64,000 nt of DNA from Loxodes magnus (Eukaryota; Ciliophora; Karyorelictea; Loxodida; Loxodidae): NCBI GenBank assembly GCA_946699065.1, contig CAMPDV010001262.1:1-64000 (forward strand). Direction: 5' to 3'. Both the position numbers and the translations under genes were made by a program. The notes below the pieces were generated by a model. It did no database searches, was not told where the DNA came from, and saw only the letters and a list, made by a program, of their open reading frames with translations. Positions 13,852 through 25,622 of the stretch are shown here, piece after piece (the first letter of the stretch is position 1; each line of letters opens with the position of its first letter).

Positions 13852-14886
13852 AAAAGAAGCAAATCTACACTAATTTCAAGTTGAGTTATGTTAGCTTATA
13901 ATGACATAAAACTTTTACTGTAATTAAAAATATAATTAATTATTACTTATAATAAGATGTTCTTCAGGATCACTCTAAACTTCTGTAAATCAGCGAAGCC
14001 TTAATTTTAAAATATAAGAAATAGTACGTACTTTTTTAGGATCGAGTTAAAGTAGCAGTTGGATTAAAATTCCACCACTCTCATCAAATAGTCGAAAATG
14101 TACAGAATCTTTATAATTTCGAAATGTTGCCAATTATAAAGTAACAAAACTTCTTATTCTAAAATTTATTTATAAAATCATTGTTTTCTATGGCAATTTT
14201 ATATCTACAGATCTAAATTAATGAAAGAATTTTCCTATCAAAAATAGAAAAATTTGATATTAATTTTATAATAAAACTAATTAAAATTAAGAGCTTATAT
14301 TTAAGAAATTAATATTTTCATTAATTTTTAAATATTTTAACTTTATTATTCTCTCTAACTTTGATATAAAACTTAAGATATTATAAGAATATTTAATTTT
14401 TTAACTAATTAACTGAAAAAGTTCCTGTAAATATTGATAGTCATTAAGTAAGCTTACTATTTTGCTTATCTAAAATATAAATATTTTTATGAATAAAAAA
14501 ATTAAAAATAAGATTAAAATTTTCAAAATAAATTAATAAGGAAAATATATAGCAACAATTGCTTTAATTAACATTTAAAAATCCAATTAAAACTTCATAA
14601 TAATAGAATAAAATCCTTTTAAAAGGCTAATAAAAAGTATAAATAAATGATCAAAAGTAATTTTAAATTTTAATAATTATTTAGATTAAATTAAAATTAG
14701 AAAAAATAGTAACATTTCTAGTAAAATAATTTTTTAATTTGCATACTTTGCTAGTAAATATAAGATTGAGATGTAATTGTCTGATATATTATTAATATTT
14801 TAGTTAGAAAAAATGTAATTTTATAAATATATGCTAGAATTTAAGAATGATACTTCATACAGACTTTTTTTGTAATATAAAAAGGT
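13852..14886 (-). repeat. repeat unit C: diverged, inverted relative of repeat B inside A copy 1
   Basis: Absent from A copy 2, so it is a later insertion into copy 1. Read in reverse complement it matches repeat B over several hundred bases, for example the block around 'gctgatttacagaagttta' and 'aagttttgttacttta', at perhaps 75% identity. It therefore belongs to the same ~1 kb element family as B but in the opposite orientation. It contains the palindrome 'agtacgtact' near 14026. No coding potential recognised. The mirror copy is at 39920-40950. Confidence 0.65.
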
Positions 14887-15928
14887 AAAAAATTAAGAAA
14901 TTGAATGCTATAAGTGTAATATTAAAATAGAAAATTATAAATTATTATTTTTTAATTTATAAAAATAAATAAAACAATTCTAAAATCTTCAAAACTATTT
15001 TATTTCTTAATCAATATCAGATAAATCTTTAATGCTAACAAATTTTTATTATTATAGTAAGATTTTAATTTAATCATGTATAATATCATATTGTTAATAA
15101 TTTTACGTCTTAAAACAGATTTTGATAATATAACGGGTAAATTTGATATCATTTAGAATTGCGAAGATAGGAAAATATGAAGGTTTCAAAAATAAATCTT
15201 ATAAATAAATTTATGTTGTAAGTAAAACTTGTAAAAATGCACCATGAATAGTAAAAGTATTAAACACTCAGCGAAAATTAAAAAATAGAACTATACGAGT
15301 GAAAGACTCTTTATATCAAATAATATTTTTAAAAAGTAAATATTAAAAAATTTAGAGTTAAATATCATACTATTACAAGTATTAAAAAAGTTTTACATAT
15401 TTTAAATCTAATACTCACTATTTGGAAAGATAGAAACAATTTTAAAGCTTTTTAAACTAATTTTTGAATTTAATAAAAAATTTTTATCAAAACTAGGAAG
15501 TGAAATGATTCGTAAATGTTCCTTTAATAGAAAATGTTAATTTATAAAATAATTAACTTTATATTTCTTGTTCATAAAATAATAACCTTTATTACTATTC
15601 ATATTAACTTTCATTTATTTGTTTAACTAATTTGACTAGATGAATAAATATAAAATTATTTTCTAAAATATTTATTAATTAAATACCTATATAAGCTTAT
15701 TTTCTATAAAAGTAAAATTTATATATTTTAAGCAAATTATATTAAGAAACAAAATAAAACTATAAATAGTTAAAATATAATGATATTATTAGTATAGTCA
15801 TTAAATAATTAAAGATAAATAAATAATAATTGCTAAATTATTCATTTAATTATTTAGTTAATCCTCATTTAATTTAAATTTACAGGTTATTTTAAATTAA
15901 TGCTTATTGTTTATTTTTATTTAAGGCT

Positions 15929-16231
15929 TCATTTTCTATTTAGGATCTGATTAATTCTATTAACAACAAAATGGCGCTTCCTTAATTTATTATTTAAATT
16001 TAAGAAATTATTTTATCTGATATTTTTCTATTTCTTATGTTGATTTTATTGTTTCTCAAGCAAAAAAATTACTAATTTTTCTATTTCCTCAAAAAGATTA
16101 CTGCTTTTGAACATAAAATCTTTTAGGGAGTTTGTTAAAAATTCTTTTAAGTTTGTGTTTAGAGTTTTTTAATTCTGTATTTCCAGGTGGTTAATGCTCG
16201 TCTATCAATCTTGTGCCTTACTTTCATCCAT
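15929..16231 (-). CDS. small ORF of repeat A, unknown (left arm)
   Basis: From ATG at 16231 on the minus strand there are 100 codons to a TGA at 15929-15931, with one internal TGA at codon 9. The protein begins MDESKAQD and has a helical middle (NSLKDFMLKSSNLFEEIEKL) and a basic tail. The internal TGA reads as Trp in 'QDWQTS' if UGA is sense. The mirror copy at 38571-38873 keeps the same length. The corresponding ORFs in A copy 2 (from 22583) and its mirror (from 32216) are shifted by one base at the internal TGA site. No known domain. Confidence 0.3.
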
Positions 16232-16233
16232 TG

Positions 16234-17225
16234 TATAGTATTAATCTTAAAATATATAAAATATTAGTATTTTAGAATTTTTTATTACTAAAATATCAAT
16301 CTTCTTTTACGTACTAAGTATGTACGTTAAAAATAATATAAATAATTAAGTTAATTTATATTTAATTTAATATATAATAGTTTATTTAAATATTTAAAAT
16401 AATTATTTACTATCTTTATATTTTGTACCATAAGTAGCAAACTATTACAATCTTTTGTTCTAATTATTTTCATACTTTTATCTAGCCTTTAATTTTTTTA
16501 TTTTGCAATTAGATTTATATTTTTATTTGCTATTTTAGCAAATAAAAATAAATAATCAATTGATAAATTTATTAGTTAAGAAATGTTTATCTTACTAATA
16601 GGTTTTTTATTCCAATCAATTTCATTCCCAAGATATTATCTTTTTATAACTAGTAGCTTAACTTGATCAATTGATATTATCAGTATAGTAAAAAACATTT
16701 TCAGTGTCAATGGATAAAAGTAAGTTTATCTAGTATCTTAGGTTTCTTTATAGAAATAAAGAGGATTACTAAAGTTAAAATAAAAAAATAAAGATAATTC
16801 TTTAAATATAAGTTTTTAATTTAATTTTAGAAATTAAAGAAACTACTATAAAAATAACTTCTATTTTACCATACAATTTCTTTCACTAAATTATAAAGTA
16901 GACACAATCTCCTCTATAAAAGAAACTTTAGAAATAAGTATGAAAAAATGAAGTTTTGTTACTTGACCACATTTGAAAGAATAAAGATTTTGTAATTTGT
17001 GGATTGTTCAATAAGAGAGTGTTGAAAATTTTAATCAACCAATCATAAAACTAGATTCTAAACAAAAAAATATTATTTCTTTTATTCTGAAATTAAGGCT
17101 TTGCTGATTTACAGAAGTTAAGAGTGATCTTAAGCAAATATTTATAGAAAGAAATAATTAATTAAATTTCTTTTGGCAGTAAAGTTTTATAAGATTATAA
17201 ATATACTATTGTAACTAATTTTTTA
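16234..17225 (+). repeat. repeat unit B, copy 1 (~1 kb)
   Basis: Begins 'tatagtattaatcttaaaat' and is repeated directly at 24595-25622 with the same start and a similar end near 'ataaatatactatt'. Copy 1 abuts repeat A, while copy 2 stands alone in the unique centre, so B behaves as a discrete ~1 kb mobile unit. Its ends show a weak inverted similarity ('atagtat..taatctta'). It carries an imperfect palindrome 'acgtactaagtatgtacgt' near 16312. No ORF with family signals, so it may be a non-autonomous element. Mirror copy at 37576-38567. Confidence 0.65.
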
Positions 17226-17397
17226 AGTTTTTAATTAGTTATTTTTTAAATAAAATTAAAATAAAAAGTTTTAGAAGTAGTTTTAATATCCTTCATTTGA
17301 AATAATAATATCTAAAAATTAATAAATTAGTTTATTAATTTAAATTATTGTTTAATTTATTTACTTTTATTATATATTTTTTCCTATATAATATAAA

Positions 17398-18359
17398 ATG
17401 GCTGACTTCAAAAAGGCTTTTTTTACAACCTCCTCAGAATAAGATAGAAAACCAGAAACGCATATTCTGACCACGTCTTCTTTAACTTAACACTTTTCTT
17501 AATAAAAATAACCAGAACTATCTAATAAATTAGAAGGACTTATAAAAATTACTAACTCCTACAAATTAAAATAAAGCGGATCTCTTCCATCAAAGGACAA
17601 GTAAGAACTGAGATAAAAATTCAAAACAGAAAAGTTAACACAACTCTCATCACCTCCATTGAAAACGGAAAAAAGAGACCTTTCAACCGAATCGATAAAA
17701 ATAATAACTAAAAATAAAAAATAAACGAAGAAGGTAAATTACGATAATTCAATCTAGATCCTATTACCTTTGATTTAGACAATACCGAAATCGAATAAAT
17801 GGACTCTTAGTAAATGAAACCGCTGAATCATCAACTCATTAGAAATATAAAAAAACTCGAAGAGGAATCAAATTCCCAGAAGGAAGAGATGCTTATAATA
17901 AGTAAGACTTGATAAATTATGAAGATGATGATGAAGTCCATATGGTAGACCGAAGAGCTAAAGTCGGAGTTTATGAGCAAATTGCAAGTTTAGAGAATGA
18001 TATTTGAATAATGCAAGAGCAATAAGATAAAAATTTAGTATAATTAGATTCAAGACTTAAATTATAGAAGAAAACCTGTAGAAGCTTTCATAAGGAATTC
18101 CAATGAAAATAGAGAAACAAGAAAAAACATTTCCTAGAGCAAGAAAAAATACGCTAAATTTGCAATAGCACTTGACATTTATGAAGGAAATTTCCCCAAT
18201 AGAAGAAAATAAGAATATATATCTGGAGAAATGTTGATTAATTGCAACTGAAGTAACGAGTGAGTGAATTCTTCACATCGCAAAACGGGAAAATCAAGAA
18301 AAAAAATTTCTCAACTCAGATTATAGAAAGTTAATAATCTAGATTTAGAAGTTAAATGA
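17398..18359 (+). pseudogene. diverged member of the 'ORF1-like' short-gene family (left arm)
   Basis: The start 'MADFKKAFFTTSSEQDRKPE' closely matches the N-termini of the zinc-knuckle ORFs at 29016, 55386 and 63624 (M-x-G/D-F-x-K-x-F-Y/F-T-T-S). The unit is also about the same length (960 bp against 920). After codon ~80 the reading shifts frame near 17640 and continues with a charged, Glu/Lys-rich helical part ('NIKKLEEESNSQK', 'DDDEVHMVDRRAKVGVYEQI'). A one-base loss near 17905 and a TGA near 18006 break it further; the right-arm copy does not have the 17905 loss. I cannot find the zinc knuckle of the other copies. It is less GC-rich than they are, as expected for an older insertion. Probably a dead Gag-like gene. 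Confidence 0.5.
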
Positions 18360-19129
18360 TAGATATCTGGTATCTTTATAACTATAATAACTTCAGTATT
18401 TATATAAGATATAAAGATATAAATAAAGCTAACATAAGAAACATAAATTATTATTTAAATAATAGTTAACTAAATATAGCTAAATTCCTACTATTATTAA
18501 AGTTAATTTACATTCATTTTATAACTAATTCAATTAATAATCATCAAAAGCTTAAGATAGAGTTATTATCAAACCTTTTAATTACTTATAATGCTTAAAG
18601 ATAAAATTAAGGAGATAGTCAATTAAACTGTTACCTTAGAACTACTTAAATATTAAACTAGGTAAAAGACTTATTAAATTAGATTTCAAGTTAATCAAAT
18701 AAGTACCTTTATCTAATGTAATATTGTCTATAATTAATGTTTATTAGTAGTAACTACAGTTAAGGTTATTATTCAAATCACTACTTTAAACATATCTATA
18801 ATACTACTAGTTACTATCTATTATTAAAGCTATTAATTCAAGTAATGCCTTTAATCAAATTGATATTAAGAGTTTAAACTTTATTAATTAACTAGTCTCT
18901 ATTGTATATGAATACCCTTATTATCTTATTCCTTACAAAAAGAGTTATAAATATTAAATCATACAATCTTACTAAGTAAACATCTATCCAATATTATACC
19001 TACACAAACTACAATCTTTAAGATACAAAAACAAAACATTATATTTTAAGAAATTCTAAAAACCTCTATGCATCAGTTTATTATTAATACCAGAAACTTA
19101 ATAAATACACACTCTTGCTTATTTAATGA
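18356..19129 (+). CDS. 257-codon ORF of unknown function (left arm)
   Basis: An ATG at 18356, overlapping the end of the preceding unit by four bases, opens 257 codons with TAA/TAG as Gln and no TGA until 19127-19129. The mirror ORF in the right arm (35668-36441) has exactly the same length, so there is no net indel between the copies. The product is rich in Leu, Ile, Tyr and Asn, with a hydrophobic stretch around residues 45-60 and another around 150-190, so a membrane protein is possible. The frame continues protein-like past the TGA ('IQWTKGIKSQK', then 'RFVVKDNKMMRDYEAKQANF') to about 19.5 kb if UGA is Trp. A 257-codon run without TGA can occur by chance in DNA this AT-rich, so confidence is modest. 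Confidence 0.35.
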
Positions 19130-20352
19130 ACCAAAGGAATCAAATCACAAAAAATAAGCTTTTTAGCAAGTAATTAAAAGTATAGGCCATAAGCTTAAAT
19201 TACATTAACTAAACAGAGATTTGTTGTTAAAGATAACAAAATGATGAGAGATTATGAAGCAAAATAAGCAAATTTCGTTAAAGAGTAGTGAAGGGAGATA
19301 GATAAAACAAGAAATGTTGAATAGCTTAATTAGCTTTATTAAGCTTATACTAGCTCTACTTTTTTGACTAATTTAAAAAATTTAACTGGATATCCAATTT
19401 TTTTTATTTCTTGGTAACAGAAATGGCAGATTTGCTGTCTAACTTCTCAAATATTGTGATTTGTATGATTCTTGGAATTTGTTTTAAGCTCTTTTCTATC
19501 AGCATAAAGTTAATTATAATGAAAAAATATATAAATATTATAAATAATTGTAACTAGCCACCTAATAATTGCATGGTTTTATAAAAAAATAATAAAGCTA
19601 TGAATAATTCTTAAAATTGAATAAAAATATTTAAATTAAAGTCTATTAAAACATTAATCCAATCAAATTATTTTAATCTACTTATTAAAATTTTATTAAA
19701 ATATTTGCTTACTCATAATAATCAATTTTAAAAGGTGATAACAAACTTAAAAGCTTAAGTTTTTCAATCACAAAAAGGAAATAAATTTATAAGATAGAAT
19801 AAGTTAGCAAAATAGTAACTTAAAGAAATGTTAATCTTAACTATTATTTATTTAGTATTATGAAATTAAAAATGTTTTTATGGAAACAAATGGATATCTT
19901 AAAGCTGTAATAATGTGATTATTTGATATTTTTGAATGAATATAGATCATTATTATAAATAAAAATTAACTTTAAGAAAAAATTTGGAAATATTAAGTTT
20001 TTATCCTAATTAGGTGTTATTTCTATTTTTTTAGTTTATACTTTATTAAAATCGTAACGAAATATGAATTATTAGATAAAATTAGCTAAGTTAAATATAT
20101 TTTCTCAAGATATAATTTAAAATAAATAATCATAATAAATACACCTAGTGTATATTTGTAAAAGATATTAAAAATTAAAAGTAAAAAATGATTGTTTAAA
20201 TATATCTTAATTTAGATATAATTAATGGAATCAAACAATTAAAAGTTAACTATATAATTTACATCAATAAGCAACAAATTTAAGAAGCAAACAATCAGAT
20301 ACTTCTATCTTTCTAAATTTGATGCTTGTCAAAAAAGCAGAAAAAAGTACTA

Positions 20353-22585
20353 GTATTAAAGATTGATTTCTCTTTTATTAATTTTGCAATAAAAAAGATT
20401 TAGAAAATTACAAAATCTTAACATAATATTTTTTGGATTTTCTTATAAACATTTCTAATAAATGTTAGTATTATGAAAGAAATTTAGTAATTTATATTAT
20501 TATATATAACATTTTTAAACTTTTTTAAACTTGTTAAAACTTTAGAACAAAAAGTTTACTTATAAATTGATTCACAGAAAGAATTTAAATATAAGAACTA
20601 TCTTCATTCAAATAAACTTGCTAAAGCGTACCTTATAAAATCAGAAGGATAATTACAAAGTGTATTAAAATACTGTAAACATTTTAAAGATTAAAAAGTA
20701 ATTAGTTATAAGAATGGCTATGAAGCAAAAAAATCAAACAAAAACAAACATTTATGTAATTATAATTAACTTGAGAAATTAAAATTTCTAAAAGAACTTA
20801 ATCACCTAAATATTTTCTTCAAATTATTTTAACTAATGAAACTAAAAATGGATGTAGATAAATAAAATCTTAATTAATAAGTAAATACATTAAAAGTGTG
20901 AGATTTTTAATTTCTATATATTAAAAGTAAAAATAATTTGCTATAAAAAATATTTAGAAAATTAATTATTATAACTAAAGTTAAATAAGAATGTCATAGA
21001 TGCTAATAAAAATTATTCAAGCGGTGCATTTCAAAATATAAATAATTTCACATAAAAACTAAGGCAGTATATATTGTAATTTATAAAGCTAATCTTACCT
21101 TTAGAAGATCTATATATTAAAATTATTTGTGTTTATGATTTTTCTTTTGATAGTAAGATTAAATAATAAAAGAATTAAATTAGATTTAATTTTTAATCTA
21201 AATAAAGTAATATAATATAATTTATATTGCATAATTTAGTTTTTATATTTAATAAAAGATAAATAATTCAGAATTGAAATGCTATAAGTGTAATATTAAA
21301 ATTTAAAATTATTATTTATAAAACTAAATGAAACAATTCTAAAGCCTTCAAAATTATTTTATAATCACTATCAGATCAATCTTTAACCTTAACAAATTCA
21401 CAAGTAGATTTTACTTTAATCATGTATAATATCATATTATTAATCATTTTATGTCTTAAAACAGATTTGGATCATATCATGGGGAAATTTTATATCATTT
21501 AAAATTGCCAAGATAGGTAAATATGAAAGTTTTCTAAAATTTAATTCAAATTATTAATTCATTTTCGTCGCACGCAAAACTTTTAAAAATGCCCATGAAT
21601 AATAAAAATATTAAATACTCAGCGGAAATTAAAAGGTAGAACTATACGAGTGAAAGCCTCTTTATATAAAATAATATTTGTAAAGAGTAAATAATTTAAA
21701 AATTTAGAGTATCATACTATTAGAAGAATTAAAAAAGCTTTACATATCTTAAAGCTAATACTCACTATTTGGAAAGATAGAAACAATTTTAAAGCTTTTA
21801 AATTAATTTCTGGGTTTTTAATAAAAAAGCAATCAAAACTAGGGAGTGAAATGATTCATAAATGTTCCGTTAATAGAAAATGTTAATTTATAAAATAATT
21901 AACTTTAGATTTCTTATTCATAGAATAATAACCTGCTATTCATATTAACTTTCCTTTATTTGCTTAACTAATTTGACTAGATGAATAAGTATAAAATTAT
22001 TTGCTTAAATATTTAATAATTAAATGCTTATATAAACAATTTTATTTTCTATAAAAGTAAAATTTATATGTTTTAAGCAATTTATATTAAGAAACAAAAT
22101 AAAACTATAAAATAGTTCAAAATATAATGATATTATTAGTATAGTCATTAAATAATTAAAGATAAATAAATTATAATTGCTAAATTATTCGCTTAGTGAT
22201 TTAGTTAATCCTCATTTAATTTAAATTTACTGGTTATTTTAAATTAATGTTTATTGTTTATTTTTTATTTGAGGCTTCATTTTCTATTTAGGATCTGATT
22301 AATTCTGTTAACAACAAAATGGTGCTGCCTGAATTTGATACTTAAATTTAAGAAATTCTTTTATCTAATTTTTTTTTCTATTTCTTATGTTGATTTTATT
22401 GTTTCTCAAGCAAAAAAATTACTAATTATTCTACTTTCTCAGAAATATATCTGTTTTCGAACATAAAATCTTTTAGGGAGTTGGTTAATAATTCTATTTA
22501 AGTATGTGTTGAGAGTTTTTTAATTCTGAATTTCCAAGTGGTTAATACTCGTCGTATCAATCTTGTGCCTTACTTTCATCCATCG
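20353..22585. repeat. repeat unit A, copy 2 (left arm)
   Basis: Direct repeat of 12763-16233 lacking the internal ~1 kb unit C. It has the same start and end, with many small deletions relative to copy 1. At its right end it runs into the unrelated sequence at 22586 instead of repeat B. The small ORF at its end (ATG at 22583 on the minus strand) is out of frame after codon 8 compared with copy 1. Confidence 0.8.
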
Positions 22586-23027
22586 TAAATATGATTTTTT
22601 TATATTTTTATAAGATTTTCCTTTTATAGGTTTTTGTTCAAAGTTCTGTTATTTCTTAGAAAGCATTTTTAATATAATAATGAATTTAATTTTATAGAAC
22701 AGATAGATTAATAGAATTTTTCATACTTTCAGGAAATAGTTAAAAAATAGTATAAATTATTGATAATTTTTCCTTTTATTAATAATAATAATGAAAATAT
22801 ATAAATAAATTTAGGATTATATATATTAAAAAAGGAAATTAATAAACATTTATTAGATTTAATTTAATGACTAGTTATTTGAAGCATTAAGTAAATTAAT
22901 TAAGTCTTTTATAATCAAAATCAATACTAAATATTTTTCTTCTAATTATTTTATAAAGAATCTAAATTTTTGTAATAATAGTTTCTAACAATAATAATAT
23001 AAACTTAAAGTTAGTCAATTTTTGTGT

Positions 23028-23645
23028 TTCTTGGGATTTCAACCAGTTCCTACGTACGGATTTTTTGGTATGGCCAAGTACAGTGACATTTTTTTGAAAG
23101 TGGGTGGCTACCACTATTGCTTTTCATGAGGACGCAAAGGAAGTTTTTGCTTATAAATGCCTGCTGACGTTATCACTAGTTATTTAATAATGTTCATGTA
23201 CTTTTCTAGTCTTTTCAGTTAATTTCTTTCATTATCAGCAGTTTTATAACAGATGTTGATGAGATTGGCAGAATCGACATATTTTTTAATAGTCATTATT
23301 TCAGATTATCTTAATAATATTTGTTTTTATATTTTTTACAATCTTTGTATGTAATTATTTTCAATTATTTTAATTTTTAGCTATTTATATTTTAATTTGT
23401 GAAGGAATATATTCTATGACCTTTTTCAAGTTAAATTTGAAGCTTTATTAAGATTAAAGATTAAGTTGCTCTTCCGTTACAAGTTTAATCTCGATAAGCT
23501 GATTTTTTTGAATTTTCATTAAGATTTTCTACACATTTATGTTTGTTTCCATATTTACATAATTTGATTAAAATAGCCTCTTCTTATTGGGATTTAATTA
23601 TTTGCACTTCTTAAATCATTTTTAATATCTCTTTAGGAATTTAAT
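23028..23645 (-). pseudogene. zinc-finger-like fragment next to the centre (left arm)
   Basis: Mirror of 31145-31780, without that copy's initiating ATG because the arms stop matching at this point. Read on the minus strand it keeps the same frame with conservative changes and no indel over about 110 codons (KLCKYGNKHKCVENLNEN, TCNGRATQSL). This suggests the coding reading was once real. See 31145 for the interpretation. Confidence 0.35.
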
Positions 23646-23650
23646 TGTTA

Positions 23651-24594
23651 GGCTCTTCAGTTATGACCTTTCCGATCATTTTTTTACCTTACGAGTCCGA
23701 ACTTGATTCTTCATATTTTTTTTCGACTTTGTGCATTTCCTAAACAGAAAACCTCCTAACTTTTTTATTGCGTTTTTTGAGAGTCGAATGTTCTACTCCA
23801 TCTTATTTATAATAATAAGCTTTATAAATAAAAGAAAAGATTAAAGCATAATAATAATGAAAGAAGTTGATAAAGGTAAAAATAAGAAAATAAAGTAATA
23901 AAATATCTAACATAGTTTTAAAAATAAAGATAAAAAAGAATATTAAAAAATATAAAAATAATATATTAAATTAATTATTTTTATTTTCATAATTTAAATT
24001 CATTTATAATTTATTTATTTTATCTAAGTACTATTAAAATTTTTAATCTTAACTATAGATATTCTCATACTTTTATATTTTTAATAAATAACTACTTTAA
24101 ATATTTTAATAGCTATGTAAAGAAATACCATATATCAAATAATCAAATCATTTTTTCTCAGCTAAATTAATATATATAAAGAAGAAATTATTACAAAATT
24201 AAAGTAAGTTTAAGCAAACTTAAAGATAATAAACAAACAAAAATAAATAGGCTAAATTTACAAATTATTAGCAAAATTTCTAATTAGATCATTTATAAAA
24301 TAATTAATAAAATTTTTAAAATATATAACTAAATAAAAACTCTTCTTTTAAGCAAAAATTATTAATAATATGTTGTTATACACAATAAAAGTAAATTTTG
24401 CTTTTATAAAAATTTATTAAATTAAAATTTTATCTGATAGTGATTAAGAAATAAAATAGATTTTAACTTTAAATATTAGTTTATTTAGATTAATAAACTA
24501 AAAATAATTATTTAAATTTACTATTTAAATTATAGCATCTATAACATTATATTTCTTTATTTATAAATAAAATTTACAATCAAGAAAAAGTATT
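23651..24594. other. unique centre, left part
   Basis: AT-rich sequence unique to the centre of the inverted repeat, between the end of the left arm and repeat B copy 2. The first 170 bases are slightly richer in G+C ('cgagtccgaacttgattc'). I see no ORF with family motifs and no RNA gene. Confidence 0.35.
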
Positions 24595-25622
24595 TATAGT
24601 ATTAATCTTAAAATATATCAAATATTAGTATTTTCTATTTTTTTATTACTAAATCATCTATATTTCTTCGAGCAATAAAATATCAGTCTTTTATTTACGT
24701 ACTAAGTATATACGTTTAAAATTACCTAGCTATAAATTGATAAATTAATTTATATTTAATTTAATATATAATAGTTTATTTAAACTATGTTTATATTTTG
24801 TAGCGTAAGTAGCAAATTATTACAATATTTTGTTCTAATTATTTTCATACTTTTATCTATCCTTGGAATTTTTTTTATTTTTTAATTAAATTTATATATT
24901 TATTTGCTATTTTAGCAAATAAAGAGAAATACTCAATTGATAAATTTATTAGTCAAGAAATGTTCATTTTACTTACAGGTTTTTTATTCCAATGAGTTTT
25001 ATTTACAAGATATAATATCTTTTTTAACTAATAACTTAACTTGCTCAATTGATATTATCAGTATAGTAAAGAACATTTTCAGAGTCAAATTATAAAAAAG
25101 TAATTTTATCTTGTATCTTAGGTTTCTTTATAGAAATAAAGAGGATTACTAAAGTTAAAATAAAGAAAATTAGTTTAAAGATAATTCTTTAAATGTAAGT
25201 TTTTAATTTAATTTTAGAAACTAAAGAAACTACTATAAAAATAACTTCTATTTTACCATAAAATTTCTTTCACTAAATTAGAAAGTAGAAGCAGTCTACT
25301 CTATAAAAGAAACTTTAGAAATAAATATGAACAAAATGAAGTTTTGTTACTTTACAATTTACCATATTTTGAAAGAATAAAGATTTTGTAATTTGTGGAT
25401 TATTCAATATGAGAGTGTTGCAAATTTTAATCAACCAATCCTAAAACTTGATCCTAAATAAAAAAATATAATTTTTTTTATTTTGAAATTAAGGCTTTGC
25501 TGATTTACAGAAGTTAATAGCGATTTAAGCAAATTTTTATAGAAAGAAATAATTAATTATATTCCTTTCTACAGTAAAAGCTTTATAAGATTATAAATAT
25601 ACTATTATAACTAAATTTTTAA
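24595..25622 (+). repeat. repeat unit B, copy 2 (centre, unpaired)
   Basis: Direct, roughly 90% identical copy of 16234-17225, located in the unique centre and therefore without a mirror partner. It keeps the same start ('tatagtattaatctt') and the internal palindrome near 24696. Its presence as a free-standing block defines the ends of unit B. No coding signal recognised. Confidence 0.65.

Larger units (their letters stand above)
12763..16233. repeat. repeat unit A, copy 1 (left arm)
   Basis: This ~3.5 kb unit is repeated directly at 20353-22585 (copy 2). Both start at 'tattaaagattgatttctc' and end at 'cttactttcatccat(t/c)g'. Copy 1 contains an extra ~1.03 kb block (13852-14886, unit C) that copy 2 lacks. 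Where both have sequence they are roughly 90% identical with many small indels. The right end of the unit encodes a small minus-strand ORF (15929-16231). In copy 1 the unit is joined directly to repeat B; in copy 2 about 2 kb of other sequence separates A from B. Confidence 0.8.
2972..23650. repeat. left arm of a giant inverted repeat (~20.7 kb)
   Basis: This arm is the reverse complement of 31140-52662. Anchors checked by eye are: 2972-3000 with 52635-52661; 4030-4070 with 51535-51575; 10205-10270 with 44519-44584; 12548-12612 with 42190-42255; 17398-17470 with 37330-37403; and 23028-23090 with 31680-31770. The sum of paired coordinates is about 54,800 for the inner arm and about 55,600 for the outer part, because the right arm carries about 850 extra bases near 48 kb. 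Identity is very high in the inner arm and falls outward, to roughly three quarters in the outermost kilobase. Both ends share a start of T-run plus 'gtaaatattgttgc'. Confidence 0.9.

Noticed and set aside
16234..17225. Repeat B as a protein gene
   Set aside because: Readings around 'atgaagttttgttac' look plausible in one copy, but the indels between B copies and C are not multiples of three.
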